A stretch of 64,000 bases of DNA from Lachnospiraceae bacterium (lineage in GTDB: Bacteria; Bacillota; Clostridia; Lachnospirales; Lachnospiraceae), in assembly GCA_017427415.1 (NCBI GenBank), contig JAFRSU010000084.1:1-64000 (forward strand). The letters are read 5' to 3'. Under the pieces are notes generated by a model. It saw nothing but the letters and a program-made list of their open reading frames with translations, was not told where the DNA came from and made no database searches. Made by a program: the position numbers and the translations under genes. Positions 1-7,421 of this stretch are shown here, in pieces (the first letter of the stretch is position 1; the number at the start of each line of letters is the position of its first letter).

Positions 1-1209
1 GCTGTTAAGCGGTTCCAGAGACAGAACGATTTAAAACAGGACGGTATTATAGGTGAACAGACCATAGGTATCCTGTTTGAAGACAACGCCAAGTCATACC
101 TTTTAAAGAAGGGCATGGACGGTGAGGATATAAGGAATGTTCAGGACCGTCTTTACGAACTCGGATATCTGGCTAAAAAGGACCAGATCACCGGACATTT
201 CGGAGATGATACCGATGCTGCGGTAAAGGCACTGCAGTCGGCCAACAGGCTCACAACAGATGGAAAGATCGGAGTCGAGACATTCGAACTTCTCTACAGT
301 GAAAATGTTAAAGCCAACCTTATATCTTTCGGAGATAAGAGCGACATAGTACTTGAGTGTCAGAAGAGACTTAAGGAACTCGGATATCTGACCACTGCTC
401 CCGACGGATATTACGGAGATGATACTTTAGCAGCCGTAAAACTGTTCCAGTCAAGAAATGACTGTATCGTAGACGGATATCTCGGACCCTCTACCAGAGC
501 GGTACTTAACAGTTCAAGCGCCAAGTCCAACGGTCTTGTGATCGGCGATCAGAACGATACGGTTAAAAAGGTCCAAAAGCTGCTCATAAAATACGGATAT
601 CTTGCAAGCGGAAGTGATACAGGTTACTTCGGTGAACTTACAGAAGCAGCTGTAAAGAAGTTCCAGCAAAAGAACGGACTCAGCGTTGACGGAAATGTCG
701 GACAGAAGACCATGGCCAAGCTTACCGGAGAAAATGTCGTGAAGGCCACTGGCGGAAGCGGTGGAAACGGCGGCGGTAACGGCGGCGGTGACAGCGGTAA
801 CGGCGGAGATGGCGGCGAAAAGGGAGGCAAGGTTTCATACAGTACCTCACCTGACGACCTGATAGCAGTTGCAAGGACAAAACTTGGCAAGAAGTATGTA
901 TACGGTTCGAAGGGACCTAACACCTTTGACTGTTCGGGCTTTGTATACTGGTGTCTGAACCAGATAGGCGTTAATCAGAGTTATATCACTTCATCCGGTT
1001 GGAGAACGGTCGGCAAGTACAAGAAGATAACCGACTTCTCTAAGATGAAGAAGGGTGATATCATAGTAGTATACGGCCACGTAGGTATTGCCATCAGCAA
1101 TTCGAGAGTAATCGATGCATCCTCCTCTAACGGCAAGATCGTTGAAAGAGATATGGGTGACTGGTGGAAGAGAAACTTCATCTGTGCATGGCGTATATTT
1201 GATGAATGA
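1..1209 (+). CDS. Cell-wall hydrolase with peptidoglycan-binding repeats and NlpC/P60 domain (5' partial)
   Basis: The reading frame is open from base 1, so the N-terminus lies outside the window and the ATG at 115 is internal. At least three PG_binding_1-like repeats are visible (each with a core like RLYELGYL ... DDTDAAVKALQ ... DGKIG), at roughly codons 1-75, 98-170 and 178-240. A glycine-rich linker follows (about 751-825), then a C-terminal NlpC/P60 peptidase domain with the catalytic Cys in FDCSGF (codon 311) and a His in YGHVGIAI (codon 360). Such enzymes cleave peptide stems of peptidoglycan outside the cell. No signal peptide can be assessed because the start is missing. A hairpin terminator follows at once, so this is the last gene of its transcript. 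Confidence 0.9.
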   Translation, partial: AVKRFQRQNDLKQDGIIGEQTIGILFEDNAKSYLLKKGMDGEDIRNVQDRLYELGYLAKKDQITGHFGDDTDAAVKALQSANRLTTDGKIGVETFELLYSENVKANLISFGDKSDIVLECQKRLKELGYLTTAPDGYYGDDTLAAVKLFQSRNDCIVDGYLGPSTRAVLNSSSAKSNGLVIGDQNDTVKKVQKLLIKYGYLASGSDTGYFGELTEAAVKKFQQKNGLSVDGNVGQKTMAKLTGENVVKATGGSGGNGGGNGGGDSGNGGDGGEKGGKVSYSTSPDDLIAVARTKLGKKYVYGSKGPNTFDCSGFVYWCLNQIGVNQSYITSSGWRTVGKYKKITDFSKMKKGDIIVVYGHVGIAISNSRVIDASSSNGKIVERDMGDWWKRNFICAWRIFDE

Positions 1210-1248
1210 TGTTACTTAACATCTGACGATATACAATTTTATTAAAAG

Positions 1249-1284
1249 ACAGCCTTACACTTTAAGACGGTGTGAGGCTGTTTT
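1249..1284 (+). terminator. Rho-independent terminator after the NlpC/P60 gene
   Basis: ACAGCCTTACAC (1249-1260) and GTGTGAGGCTGT (1270-1281) form a 12-bp stem with one wobble pair and a 9-nt loop, followed by TTTT. It separates the hydrolase from cysS. Confidence 0.85.
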
Positions 1285-1372
1285 GATAAAAAACACTTGA
1301 CTAAATACGTATTTTATGCTTTTCTAGAGTAGTATTGTTTTTTCAATAGAAAAGAAAAGGAAGGAAAAGAAA

Positions 1373-2794
1373 ATGAAGATTTACAACACACTTACAAAAA
1401 GAGTAGAAGAGTTTAAAACCAATGTACCCGGTAAGGTGGCTATGTATACCTGTGGTCCTACCGTTTACCATTTTGCACATATAGGAAACTTAAGAAGCTA
1501 CATCTGTGAGGACGTGTTGGAAAAGACCTTAAGATATCTGGGATATGACGTTAAGCGTGTAATGAACATCACAGACGTAGGCCATCTTTCAAGCGACGGC
1601 GATACAGGTGAAGACAAGATGTTAAAGGGTGCCAAGCGTGAGCACAAGACGGTTATGGAGATAGCAAAGTTCTATACCGATGCTTTTTTCGCTGACTGCA
1701 AAAAGCTTAACATCAAGATACCCGACGTGGTAGAGCCTGCTACCAACTGCATATCCGAATTCATCCATATGATAGAAGTACTCTTAGAAAAGGGTTATGC
1801 ATATAAGGCAGGAGAGAACATCTATTTTGATACTTCGAAGCTTAAGGATTATTACGTATTCGGCAAGCAGAGCGAGGACGAGCTCATGGTGGGTGTGCGT
1901 GACGATGTTACCGAAGATACCAATAAGAAAAACAAGAATGATTTCGTGCTCTGGTTTACAAAGTCCAAATTTGAAGATCAGGCATTAAAGTGGGACAGCC
2001 CCTGGGGCGTAGGATATCCCGGATGGCATATAGAGTGCTCATGCATAAGCATGAAGCATCTGGGCGAATACATGGATATCCACTGCGGCGGCGTGGATAA
2101 CATCTTCCCCCATCATACAAATGAGATCGCACAGAGTGAGTCCTACTTAGGACACAAGTGGTGCAATTACTGGTTCCATGTACATCACTTAAATGATGCC
2201 GGCGGCAAGATCAGTAAATCAAAAGGAACCATCCTTACTGTATCGGTAGTAGAGCAGGAAGGCTTTGATCCGCTTGTATACAGATTCTTCTGCTTACAGT
2301 CACATTACCGCAAGCCCCTGGAGTTCTCATTTGACGCATTAAAGAATGCCAATACCGCATATCAGAAGCTGAAAAAAAGATGCCTGGAGATCAAGGCAGA
2401 AGCAGAAAAAAGTGCGGACAAAACAGTTAATAAAGAAGTATTTGACGAGTTTGATGCAAAGTTCAAGGATGCTATAGGAAACGATGTAAATACTTCCATG
2501 GCTACCACCTTGGTTTACGATGTTTTAAAGGCTGATATCAGTGCAGTCGATAAACTGGCACTCATAGAAAGTTTCGACAAGGTGTTAAGCCTTGACCTGA
2601 CGGTAGAGAAGGAAGCAGCTGCCCTTAAGATAGATCCCGAGCTTGAGAAGTATGTAACAGAGCAGATAGAGCTCCGTAAGGCAGCCAAGAAGGAAAAGAA
2701 CTTCGCCGAGGCAGACAGGATACGTGCAGAACTCCTTGAAAAAGGTGTAGTATTAGAGGATACAAGGGAAGGCGTAAAGTGGCACTTAGCATAA
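1373..2794 (+). CDS. cysS: Cysteinyl-tRNA synthetase
   Basis: This class I synthetase charges tRNA-Cys with cysteine in the cytoplasm. At 473 residues it is the usual length. Visible motifs are MYTCGPTVY with a zinc-ligand Cys at residue 27, the HIGH-type signature HIGN at 36-39, the zinc-site segment WHIECSCISM, PHHTNE, and the KMSKS-type loop KISKS at 279-283. The C-terminal helical, anticodon-binding region ends in a lysine/glutamate-rich tail. The ATG follows a purine-rich AAGGAAGG ribosome site. Its end overlaps the next gene (mini-RNase III) by 16 bases, the arrangement common in Firmicutes. Confidence 0.98.
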   Translation: MKIYNTLTKRVEEFKTNVPGKVAMYTCGPTVYHFAHIGNLRSYICEDVLEKTLRYLGYDVKRVMNITDVGHLSSDGDTGEDKMLKGAKREHKTVMEIAKFYTDAFFADCKKLNIKIPDVVEPATNCISEFIHMIEVLLEKGYAYKAGENIYFDTSKLKDYYVFGKQSEDELMVGVRDDVTEDTNKKNKNDFVLWFTKSKFEDQALKWDSPWGVGYPGWHIECSCISMKHLGEYMDIHCGGVDNIFPHHTNEIAQSESYLGHKWCNYWFHVHHLNDAGGKISKSKGTILTVSVVEQEGFDPLVYRFFCLQSHYRKPLEFSFDALKNANTAYQKLKKRCLEIKAEAEKSADKTVNKEVFDEFDAKFKDAIGNDVNTSMATTLVYDVLKADISAVDKLALIESFDKVLSLDLTVEKEAAALKIDPELEKYVTEQIELRKAAKKEKNFAEADRIRAELLEKGVVLEDTREGVKWHLA

Positions 2795-3225
2795 ATGAAA
2801 ATATCACTCAGACCGGAATGATAGCTGACAGTTTAAAAACAGAAAAAGTAACTGACATCCGCCAGATTCCCGCACTCACCCTGGCATACTTAGGGGATGC
2901 GATATATGAGCTTATCCTTCGTACTATGCTTGTAGAACAGGGGATGAGCCATGTGGACAGCCTCAATAAAAAGGCATCGGGATATGCCAAAGCTCCCACA
3001 CAGGCTAAAATATTTAAGGTTATAGAGAAATGTCTTACTGAGGATGAGCTTGGTTTTTACAAGCGGGGCAGGAATGCAAAATCAGGAAGTGTGGCTAAGA
3101 GCGGTACCGTTATGGAATATCGCATAGCTACGGGGTTTGAATCCATGCTCGGATACCTTTACCTGTCAGGACGGCAGGACAGGATACTTGAACTTGTAAA
3201 ACTGGGTATTAAAGGGCTTGAATGA
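2779..3225 (+). CDS. mrnC: Mini-ribonuclease III
   Basis: A 148-residue RNase III-like protein without the dsRNA-binding domain. In Firmicutes this family (MrnC) matures 23S rRNA ends. The RNase III-type segment LAYLGDAIYELILR and a conserved YKRGRNAKS stretch are visible. I take the GTG at 2779 as the start because AAGGGAAGG lies 6 bases upstream, inside cysS; the next in-frame ATG at 2818 has no comparable ribosome site. The gene sits between cysS and rlmB, the usual context. Confidence 0.92.
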   Translation: MALSINENITQTGMIADSLKTEKVTDIRQIPALTLAYLGDAIYELILRTMLVEQGMSHVDSLNKKASGYAKAPTQAKIFKVIEKCLTEDELGFYKRGRNAKSGSVAKSGTVMEYRIATGFESMLGYLYLSGRQDRILELVKLGIKGLE

Positions 3226-3245
3226 TACACTATGAGGATTTTTAA

Positions 3246-3989
3246 ATGAGATTTGAAGAACTTACACTCGAAGGCAGAAATGCGGTACTTGAAGCCTTCA
3301 GGGCTAAAAAGCCCATAGACAAGCTTTTTGTACAGAGAGGGCTTAATGACGGTCCGATAAATACCATATTAAGGGAAGCAAAAAGGACAGATACCATAAT
3401 AGAGTTTAAGGATAAAGAACGTCTGGACCAGATGTCACAGACACATAACCATCAGGGTGTTATAGCTTATTCGGCAGCATATGAATATGCCGAGGTAAGT
3501 GAGATACTTAATAAGGCTAAAGATAAAGGAGAAGCTCCTTTTATATTCCTTTTGGACGGCATAGAGGATCCTCATAACTTAGGCGCCATCATCAGAACTG
3601 CAAACTTATGCGGTGCACACGGTGTCATCATCCCCAAGAGAAGGGCAGCAGGGCTTACATCCACTGTAGCGAAGACCAGTGCGGGAGCGCTGAATTATAC
3701 ACCTGTAGCTAAGGTTACCAACCTGACAGCTACCATGGAGGAGTTGAAAAAAGAAGGCTTGTGGTTTGTATGCGGCGATATGGGTGGAGAGAGCATGTAT
3801 AAGTGTAATCTCAAAGGTCCCATAGGGCTGGTGATAGGTAATGAAGGAGAGGGTGTCTCAAGGCTTGTAAAGGAGCATTGTGATATCATAGCCTCCATAC
3901 CCATGAAAGGCGATATAGATTCATTAAACGCCTCTGTAGCGGCAGGAGTGCTCGCTTATGAGATAGTAAGACAGCGTTCTCTTACATGA
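3246..3989 (+). CDS. rlmB: 23S rRNA (guanosine-2'-O-)-methyltransferase, TrmH/SpoU family
   Basis: A 247-residue SpoU/TrmH-type SAM-dependent RNA 2'-O-methyltransferase. The N-terminal substrate-binding part starts with EGRNAVLEAFRAKKPIDKLF. The knotted catalytic domain carries DGIEDPHNLGAIIRTA, VIGNEGEGVSRLV and the SLNASVAAGVLAYE motif near the C-terminus. It is the RlmB-type third gene of the cysS-mrnC-rlmB cluster and starts 20 bases after mrnC. The exact target nucleotide is inferred from the family. Confidence 0.93.
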   Translation: MRFEELTLEGRNAVLEAFRAKKPIDKLFVQRGLNDGPINTILREAKRTDTIIEFKDKERLDQMSQTHNHQGVIAYSAAYEYAEVSEILNKAKDKGEAPFIFLLDGIEDPHNLGAIIRTANLCGAHGVIIPKRRAAGLTSTVAKTSAGALNYTPVAKVTNLTATMEELKKEGLWFVCGDMGGESMYKCNLKGPIGLVIGNEGEGVSRLVKEHCDIIASIPMKGDIDSLNASVAAGVLAYEIVRQRSLT

Positions 3990-4029
3990 CCGATACCAAG
4001 CTTAGTATACGGATGCCCGCATTATGCTA

Positions 4030-4059
4030 AATATCTCCGTAACATGTTACGGAGATATT
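4030..4059. promoter_or_regulatory. Perfect 30-bp palindrome directly upstream of a promoter
   Basis: The two halves, each 15 bases (AATATCTCCGTAACA and its exact reverse complement), meet without a spacer. The palindrome ends 5 bases before the -35 box at 4064. There is no following T-run, so an operator for the next gene is at least as likely as a terminator for rlmB. Confidence 0.6.
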
Positions 4060-4063
4060 AAAG

Positions 4064-4092
4064 TTGAAATATAAAATGGTTTATGATATACT
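4064..4092 (+). promoter_or_regulatory. Sigma-A type promoter of the 4212 gene
   Basis: TTGAAA (4064-4069), a 17-base spacer, and TATACT (4087-4092). The following leader of roughly 110 bases contains two short inverted repeats (TCATAC-GAA-GTATGA near 4133 and TCGCGC...GCGCGA near 4159). Confidence 0.75.
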
Positions 4093-4211
4093 TTGTTCAT
4101 ACGGTTTGCCATAGATATGACAACTAACGTCGTCATACGAAGTATGAAGACAGCAGGTTCGCGCGACGCTTGGCGCGATCATTCATTATAGTAAAGGGAC
4201 GGAGATTGGTC

Positions 4212-4535
4212 ATGTATGTACTTAAAATAGACCTTCCTACCGGCATCGCGTATTTTACCGGGAAAAAGAAGGTCGTTCAGGGTTGTGAGTCACCGGGACT
4301 GACGGGGAATATAGAAGGTGCCAGATTCTTCATGGACGAGGAAGAGGCTGCTAAGTTCTGTAAGATGCTCGTAAAAAAGTATGACATGGAATTTTATTAT
4401 TCTATAGAGGAGCAGAAGAATACCGAGCCGGAGGAGGAAAAGAAGGAAGAAGACTTCTCATTCCAGCTTGATAAGGACCTTGTAGCCGACGTTATGGACG
4501 CCGAGGATGAGCACGGAAACAGACGTAATTCATAA
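4212..4535 (+). CDS. Small hypothetical protein with acidic tail
   Basis: A 107-residue protein that I do not recognise. The N-terminal half (MYVLKIDLPTGIAYFTG) reads like a compact beta-rich domain, followed by a helical segment (MDEEEAAKFCKMLVKKY) and an acidic, charged C-terminal tail rich in Glu and Asp. I chose the ATG at 4212 because AAGGGACGGAGA lies about 8 bases upstream; the frame is also open from a TTG at 4170 without a ribosome site. It has its own promoter with a perfect palindrome just upstream, so it may be specifically regulated. Confidence 0.7.
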   Translation: MYVLKIDLPTGIAYFTGKKKVVQGCESPGLTGNIEGARFFMDEEEAAKFCKMLVKKYDMEFYYSIEEQKNTEPEEEKKEEDFSFQLDKDLVADVMDAEDEHGNRRNS

Positions 4536-4560
4536 TTTTTTAAATTTTTTAAAAAAATGC

Positions 4561-4589
4561 TTGCAATTTAAAAAGGCATGTGTTATTAT
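4561..4589 (+). promoter_or_regulatory. Promoter of the tRNA pair
   Basis: TTGCAA (4561-4566), 17 bases, TATTAT (4584-4589), about 30 bases upstream of tRNA-Thr. Confidence 0.65.
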
Positions 4590-4619
4590 ATCATTCGGAC
4601 TTCAAAAGGGGTTCGTGAT

Positions 4620-4692
<73 letters not shown>

Positions 4693-4727
4693 TAGCTGTC
4701 CGGGTTCGGCAGCGCATATATGAGTTT

Positions 4728-4802
4728 CGAGGTGTGGCTCAGTTTGGCTAGAGCGCCACGTTAGGGACGTGGAGGCCGCTGGTTCAAGTCCAGTCACCTC
4801 GA
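4728..4802 (+). tRNA. tRNA-Pro (anticodon AGG)
   Basis: The acceptor stem is CGAGGTG/CACCTCG with discriminator A. The anticodon stem CCACG/CGTGG encloses TTAGGGA, giving anticodon AGG. The T-arm GGTTCAAGTCC is intact. No CCA is encoded. Accessory DNA with an integrase-like remnant begins right after it. Confidence 0.94.
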
Positions 4803-4813
4803 CTTAAGGGTTT

Positions 4814-4848
4814 CAAGGGTTTCGGGTTTCCAAAACCCTTGATTTTTT
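4814..4848 (+). terminator. Rho-independent terminator of the tRNA transcript
   Basis: CAAGGGTTT (4814-4822) pairs with AAACCCTTG (4833-4841), followed by ATTTTTTAT. Confidence 0.85.
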
Positions 4849-4965
4849 ATCCCGGTTCTAACTTTGTTCTAACTTTTCCCCGTTTATTTTCATTTTATCC
4901 TAGATACTGTATAGAACATATATTAATTATCTCTGTAAATCTTAGTAGCCTGCAGATATGCTTTA

Positions 4966-5052
4966 TTACTGTTCGGGCTTAAGGGTGATAATGTCTTTCA
5001 TGGTATCGGATACGGTCTGCTTTTCTTCCTTTTCTTTAACTTTAGTGTAAAA
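4966..5052 (-). pseudogene. C-terminal scrap of a gene, possibly a tyrosine integrase
   Basis: On the minus strand a frame without a start codon runs from a stop at 5055-5053 to a TAA at 4966. It encodes about 28 residues beginning FYTKVKEKEEKQ and ending DIITLKPEQ. The YTKV followed by a charged helix is reminiscent of the end of tyrosine recombinases, whose genes commonly sit beside the tRNA used as attachment site. The fragment is short, so the family call is weak. Codon-like composition and the position beside tRNA-Pro are the main support. 4850-4965 holds no gene that I can see. Confidence 0.35.
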
Positions 5053-5104
5053 CTACGAGATAGTTGAGAGCGGTAAATATATATCATTAGAGGAGAGTAT
5101 GACA

Positions 5105-5515
5105 ATGAGCAGAAAACAGAATGAATCAGATCCCGAGAAGGCTGTGCGAATCACAAGCTGCACTATTGTATGGGAAAATACCGATGATATATTAAGCGTT
5201 GTAACAAAAGTGCTTCAGACAGAAATCCATGTGAGACATTATATTAGCGGTGACTTAATCAGTGGCAGAATATGGCCGATGTCTGAACAACAGAAACAGG
5301 AATTGTACAGTATTTTATACAAGTGTATCGATGACTGGGATTGTGATGATTATTCAGTTGATAAATCTGATAGCAATCACTGGCAGTTCAAGATATGCAC
5401 TCAAAGGAACTGCCTTAGAACGGTTTGCGGTACGATTGAGCCGCCACCACATGGAGTAGAGATTAAGAGGGTACTTGCCGGAATAATCGGCGAAGATAAT
5501 TGTTATTTCTTTTGA
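5105..5515 (+). CDS. Small hypothetical protein of the accessory region
   Basis: A 136-residue protein that I do not recognise. It is Cys- and Trp-containing with an acidic middle (KCIDDWDCDDYSVDKSD) and a conserved-looking end (GTIEPPPHGVEIKRVLAGII). It has no signal peptide or membrane segment. The ATG at 5105 lies 9 bases after AGGAG; the ATG at 5099 is too close to that site. It stands alone between the integrase scrap and the ORF6N region, which suggests it is a cargo gene of a decayed mobile element. Confidence 0.6.
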   Translation: MSRKQNESDPEKAVRITSCTIVWENTDDILSVVTKVLQTEIHVRHYISGDLISGRIWPMSEQQKQELYSILYKCIDDWDCDDYSVDKSDSNHWQFKICTQRNCLRTVCGTIEPPPHGVEIKRVLAGIIGEDNCYFF

Positions 5516-5540
5516 TGTGGATGATCAATAAAGGATGGTA

Positions 5541-5827
5541 TCGAAATTCCAGATTGGAATACCGATTAAAAAGAACGTGAAGAAGTGCATCGTGCCATAT
5601 GGGCAATAGACGATGAACAGCATGGAGCGGTGGATGGCTGATTTGTGACTACGGTGTTGTCACAAAATGTGATTTCACGGGGAACAGTTTGAGATGCCAA
5701 ATTGGCTGAAGTATATTGAGGTCACAATTTGTGACCTTAGAGCACAGGAGTTTTGAGGTTCCTATCTGGAACTTCAAAAACGGAGGTTAGGGAGATAATC
5801 GTGAAGCCGCAATTTGCGACTTCACAG
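5541..5827 (+). repeat. Run of degenerate variant copies of the ORF6N variable motif
   Basis: In the non-coding DNA in front of the ORF6N gene, short stretches translate into variants of the motif VKSQIVTS that the gene carries at 6065-6088. They are KFQIGIP (5544-5564), FVTT (5642-5653), LSQNVISR (5657-5680), LRCQIG (5689-5706), LRSQFVTLE (5716-5742), LRFLSGTSK (5753-5779) and VKPQFATSQ (5801-5827). All are on the plus strand but in different frames and interrupted by stops, so they are not one coding sequence. The last two share the gene's frame upstream of its ribosome site. This was seen directly by translation; the meaning is inference. Confidence 0.6.
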
Positions 5828-5839
5828 GAAGGACGTTGT

Positions 5840-6778
5840 ATGGCAAGTACGAAGGAAAAGGCAGAAATTGTTCCGGTAACGATCCAAGTAAACGATATTG
5901 GGAATCTGATTTATACCATCAGAGATAAACAAGTGATGTTGGATCATGACTTGGCGGCTTTGTATGGATATGAGGTTCGAGCATTGAATCAGCAGGTTAA
6001 GCGTAATATAGGACGGTTCCCTGATGATTTTATGTTTCAGCTAACTAAGGATGAGGTAGAAGCCGTGAAATCACAAATTGTGACTTCACCGAATTCCAAT
6101 TTTTACTCTGGGCAAGAAGGAGGTCGCAGAAAACCGCCATACGCCTTTACAGAGCAGGGAATCTATATGCTGGCAACGGTTCTAAAGGGTGAGGTGGCTG
6201 AACAACAGAGCATATTCATTATGCGTGCATTCCGTGAGATGCGCCGGTTTATAGCCAACAATGCTCTGCTCTTTGAGAAGGTAAGCCATATAGAACTGAA
6301 ACAGCTGGAATATCAGAAAAGCACGGATGAGAAGTTTGACAAAGTGTTCCAGTACATTGAGGATCATGCAGAATCGGAGCAGAAGATATTCTTCGATGGA
6401 CAGATTTATGATGCATTCAGCTTAATTACATCCATCATCCAGAAAGCCACCAACGAGATTATCCTGATTGACGGGTATGTAGATGTAGATACGCTGAACA
6501 TTTTGGCTAAGAAGAATACCGGTGTTGATGTGAAGATTTATACATATGCAAGTGCGCCGCTTACAAACAGGGATGCGGCTAATTTCAATGCACAGTATCC
6601 AACATTGACGGTAAAGAAGACGCAGGTATTCCATGACAGGTTTATCATATTGGATGGGAAGACAGCGTATCATATAGGGGCATCCATTAAGGATGCCGGG
6701 AAGAAATGCTTTGGTATTTCTCTCATAGATGATCCGGGTGTGGTGACGGATTTGCTGAACAGATTAAAGACAGTATGA
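5840..6778 (+). CDS. ORF6N-domain protein with C-terminal phospholipase-D-like segment
   Basis: A 312-residue protein. The N-terminal ORF6N-like DNA-binding domain (about residues 15-125) shows IYTIRDKQVMLDHDLAALYG, the hypervariable VKSQIVTSP and then GGRRKPPYAFTEQGIYML. A helical linker follows, then a C-terminal part with one HKD-like signature (HDRFIILDG ... GASIKDAG), as in single-motif PLD-fold proteins. ORF6N and KilA-N domains are typical of phage and mobile-element regulators. ATG 5840 is chosen because GGAAGG ends 7 bases upstream. The frame is also open back to a TTG at 5753 through two variant motifs. It may be a regulator or an antiphage or abortive factor; the function is unproven. 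Confidence 0.8.
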   Translation: MASTKEKAEIVPVTIQVNDIGNLIYTIRDKQVMLDHDLAALYGYEVRALNQQVKRNIGRFPDDFMFQLTKDEVEAVKSQIVTSPNSNFYSGQEGGRRKPPYAFTEQGIYMLATVLKGEVAEQQSIFIMRAFREMRRFIANNALLFEKVSHIELKQLEYQKSTDEKFDKVFQYIEDHAESEQKIFFDGQIYDAFSLITSIIQKATNEIILIDGYVDVDTLNILAKKNTGVDVKIYTYASAPLTNRDAANFNAQYPTLTVKKTQVFHDRFIILDGKTAYHIGASIKDAGKKCFGISLIDDPGVVTDLLNRLKTV

Positions 6779-6801
6779 AACTTGTTTAAGGAGATGAAAG
6801 A

Positions 6802-6988
6802 TTGAATGAATCGGAACTATATAAAAAACTTGGATTAGTGATTAAGGATAAGAGCAAGTGGAAAGATAACATTCCTTATGTTTTGTCTTCTCCTTGCACA
6901 TGAATCCGTAAAGCTTCAGTCAAAGGTGATCTGGTTGCTTGGTGAGATGGAACTTGAATTCCGCAGGAACACATATGATGGCGAATAG
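6802..6988 (+). pseudogene. Broken HEAT-repeat-type protein fragment
   Basis: A TTG at 6802 with AAGGAG 8 bases upstream opens a frame (MNESELYKKLGLVIKDKSKW...) that stops at 6901. A +1-shifted frame continues as LLAHESVKLQSKVIWLLGE and ends at 6988. The second part looks like a HEAT-type repeat. Together they suggest a gene that lost most of its length and suffered a frameshift near 6890. From 6989 to 7060 I see only an imperfect inverted repeat. Confidence 0.5.
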
Positions 6989-7060
6989 GTAAAAATATAG
7001 CTCCCCGTGCGCTTAAAGTACGGAGAGCATGTTATAAACGTCAGTTAAGAATACTGAAGG

Positions 7061-7406
7061 TTACGAATCGACCTCTTCTGCAGCCACCTCTGCATCGATC
7101 TGAGCTTGAACTTCATGTTCATTTTGTTTTTGAGAGTGGATAAGGTTCGAGAGTATATCCCGGGAGATAAGTTCTTCAAATTCGTCGTATATTTCACAAG
7201 TCATACCGGCTTTTTGAAGTTCATCATAACATTTGGCAATCTTCTTGGTACCGGAATGGCTCAAATAACTGTATTCCAAGACAGGATTGCATTGCTCTAT
7301 AGCAGATTTGATCATTCCTATGGCTGCTCTGTTATATTTTCTAACTATGGCTATTGCTTTTTGAGATTGAAGGGTATGCGGTAATTTTGATTGAAATAGT
7401 ATCCAT
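7061..7406 (-). pseudogene. Small unknown gene, apparently frameshifted near its start
   Basis: AAGGAGG (7423-7417) precedes an ATG at 7406-7404, but that frame stops after about 20 residues. A neighbouring frame continues, without its own canonical start upstream of 7315, as KLPHTLQSQKAIAIVRKY ... VLEYSYLSHSGTKKIAKCY ... VDS and ends at 7061. The protein (about 110 residues if joined) is not one I recognise; it has an acidic C-terminal tail. The ribosome site overlaps the stop of the XRE gene, so the two genes were coupled. An alternative is a shorter intact protein of 84 residues from ATG 7315. Confidence 0.5.
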
Positions 7407-7421
7407 GATAAGTGTACCTCC

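Noticed and set aside
624-923. 99-residue proline-rich frame on the minus strand
   Set aside because: It is the complement of the glycine-rich linker and peptidoglycan-binding repeats of a clear gene, a shadow frame.
1297-1326. Promoter for cysS at TTGACT (1297)
   Set aside because: No acceptable -10 box at 16-18 bases; TTTTCT is too weak to list.
5753-5839. Longer ORF6N protein starting at the TTG of 5753
   Set aside because: The TTG has no clear ribosome site, while ATG 5840 has GGAAGG at proper spacing; the extra 29 codons consist of two of the variant motifs, better explained as part of the upstream array.
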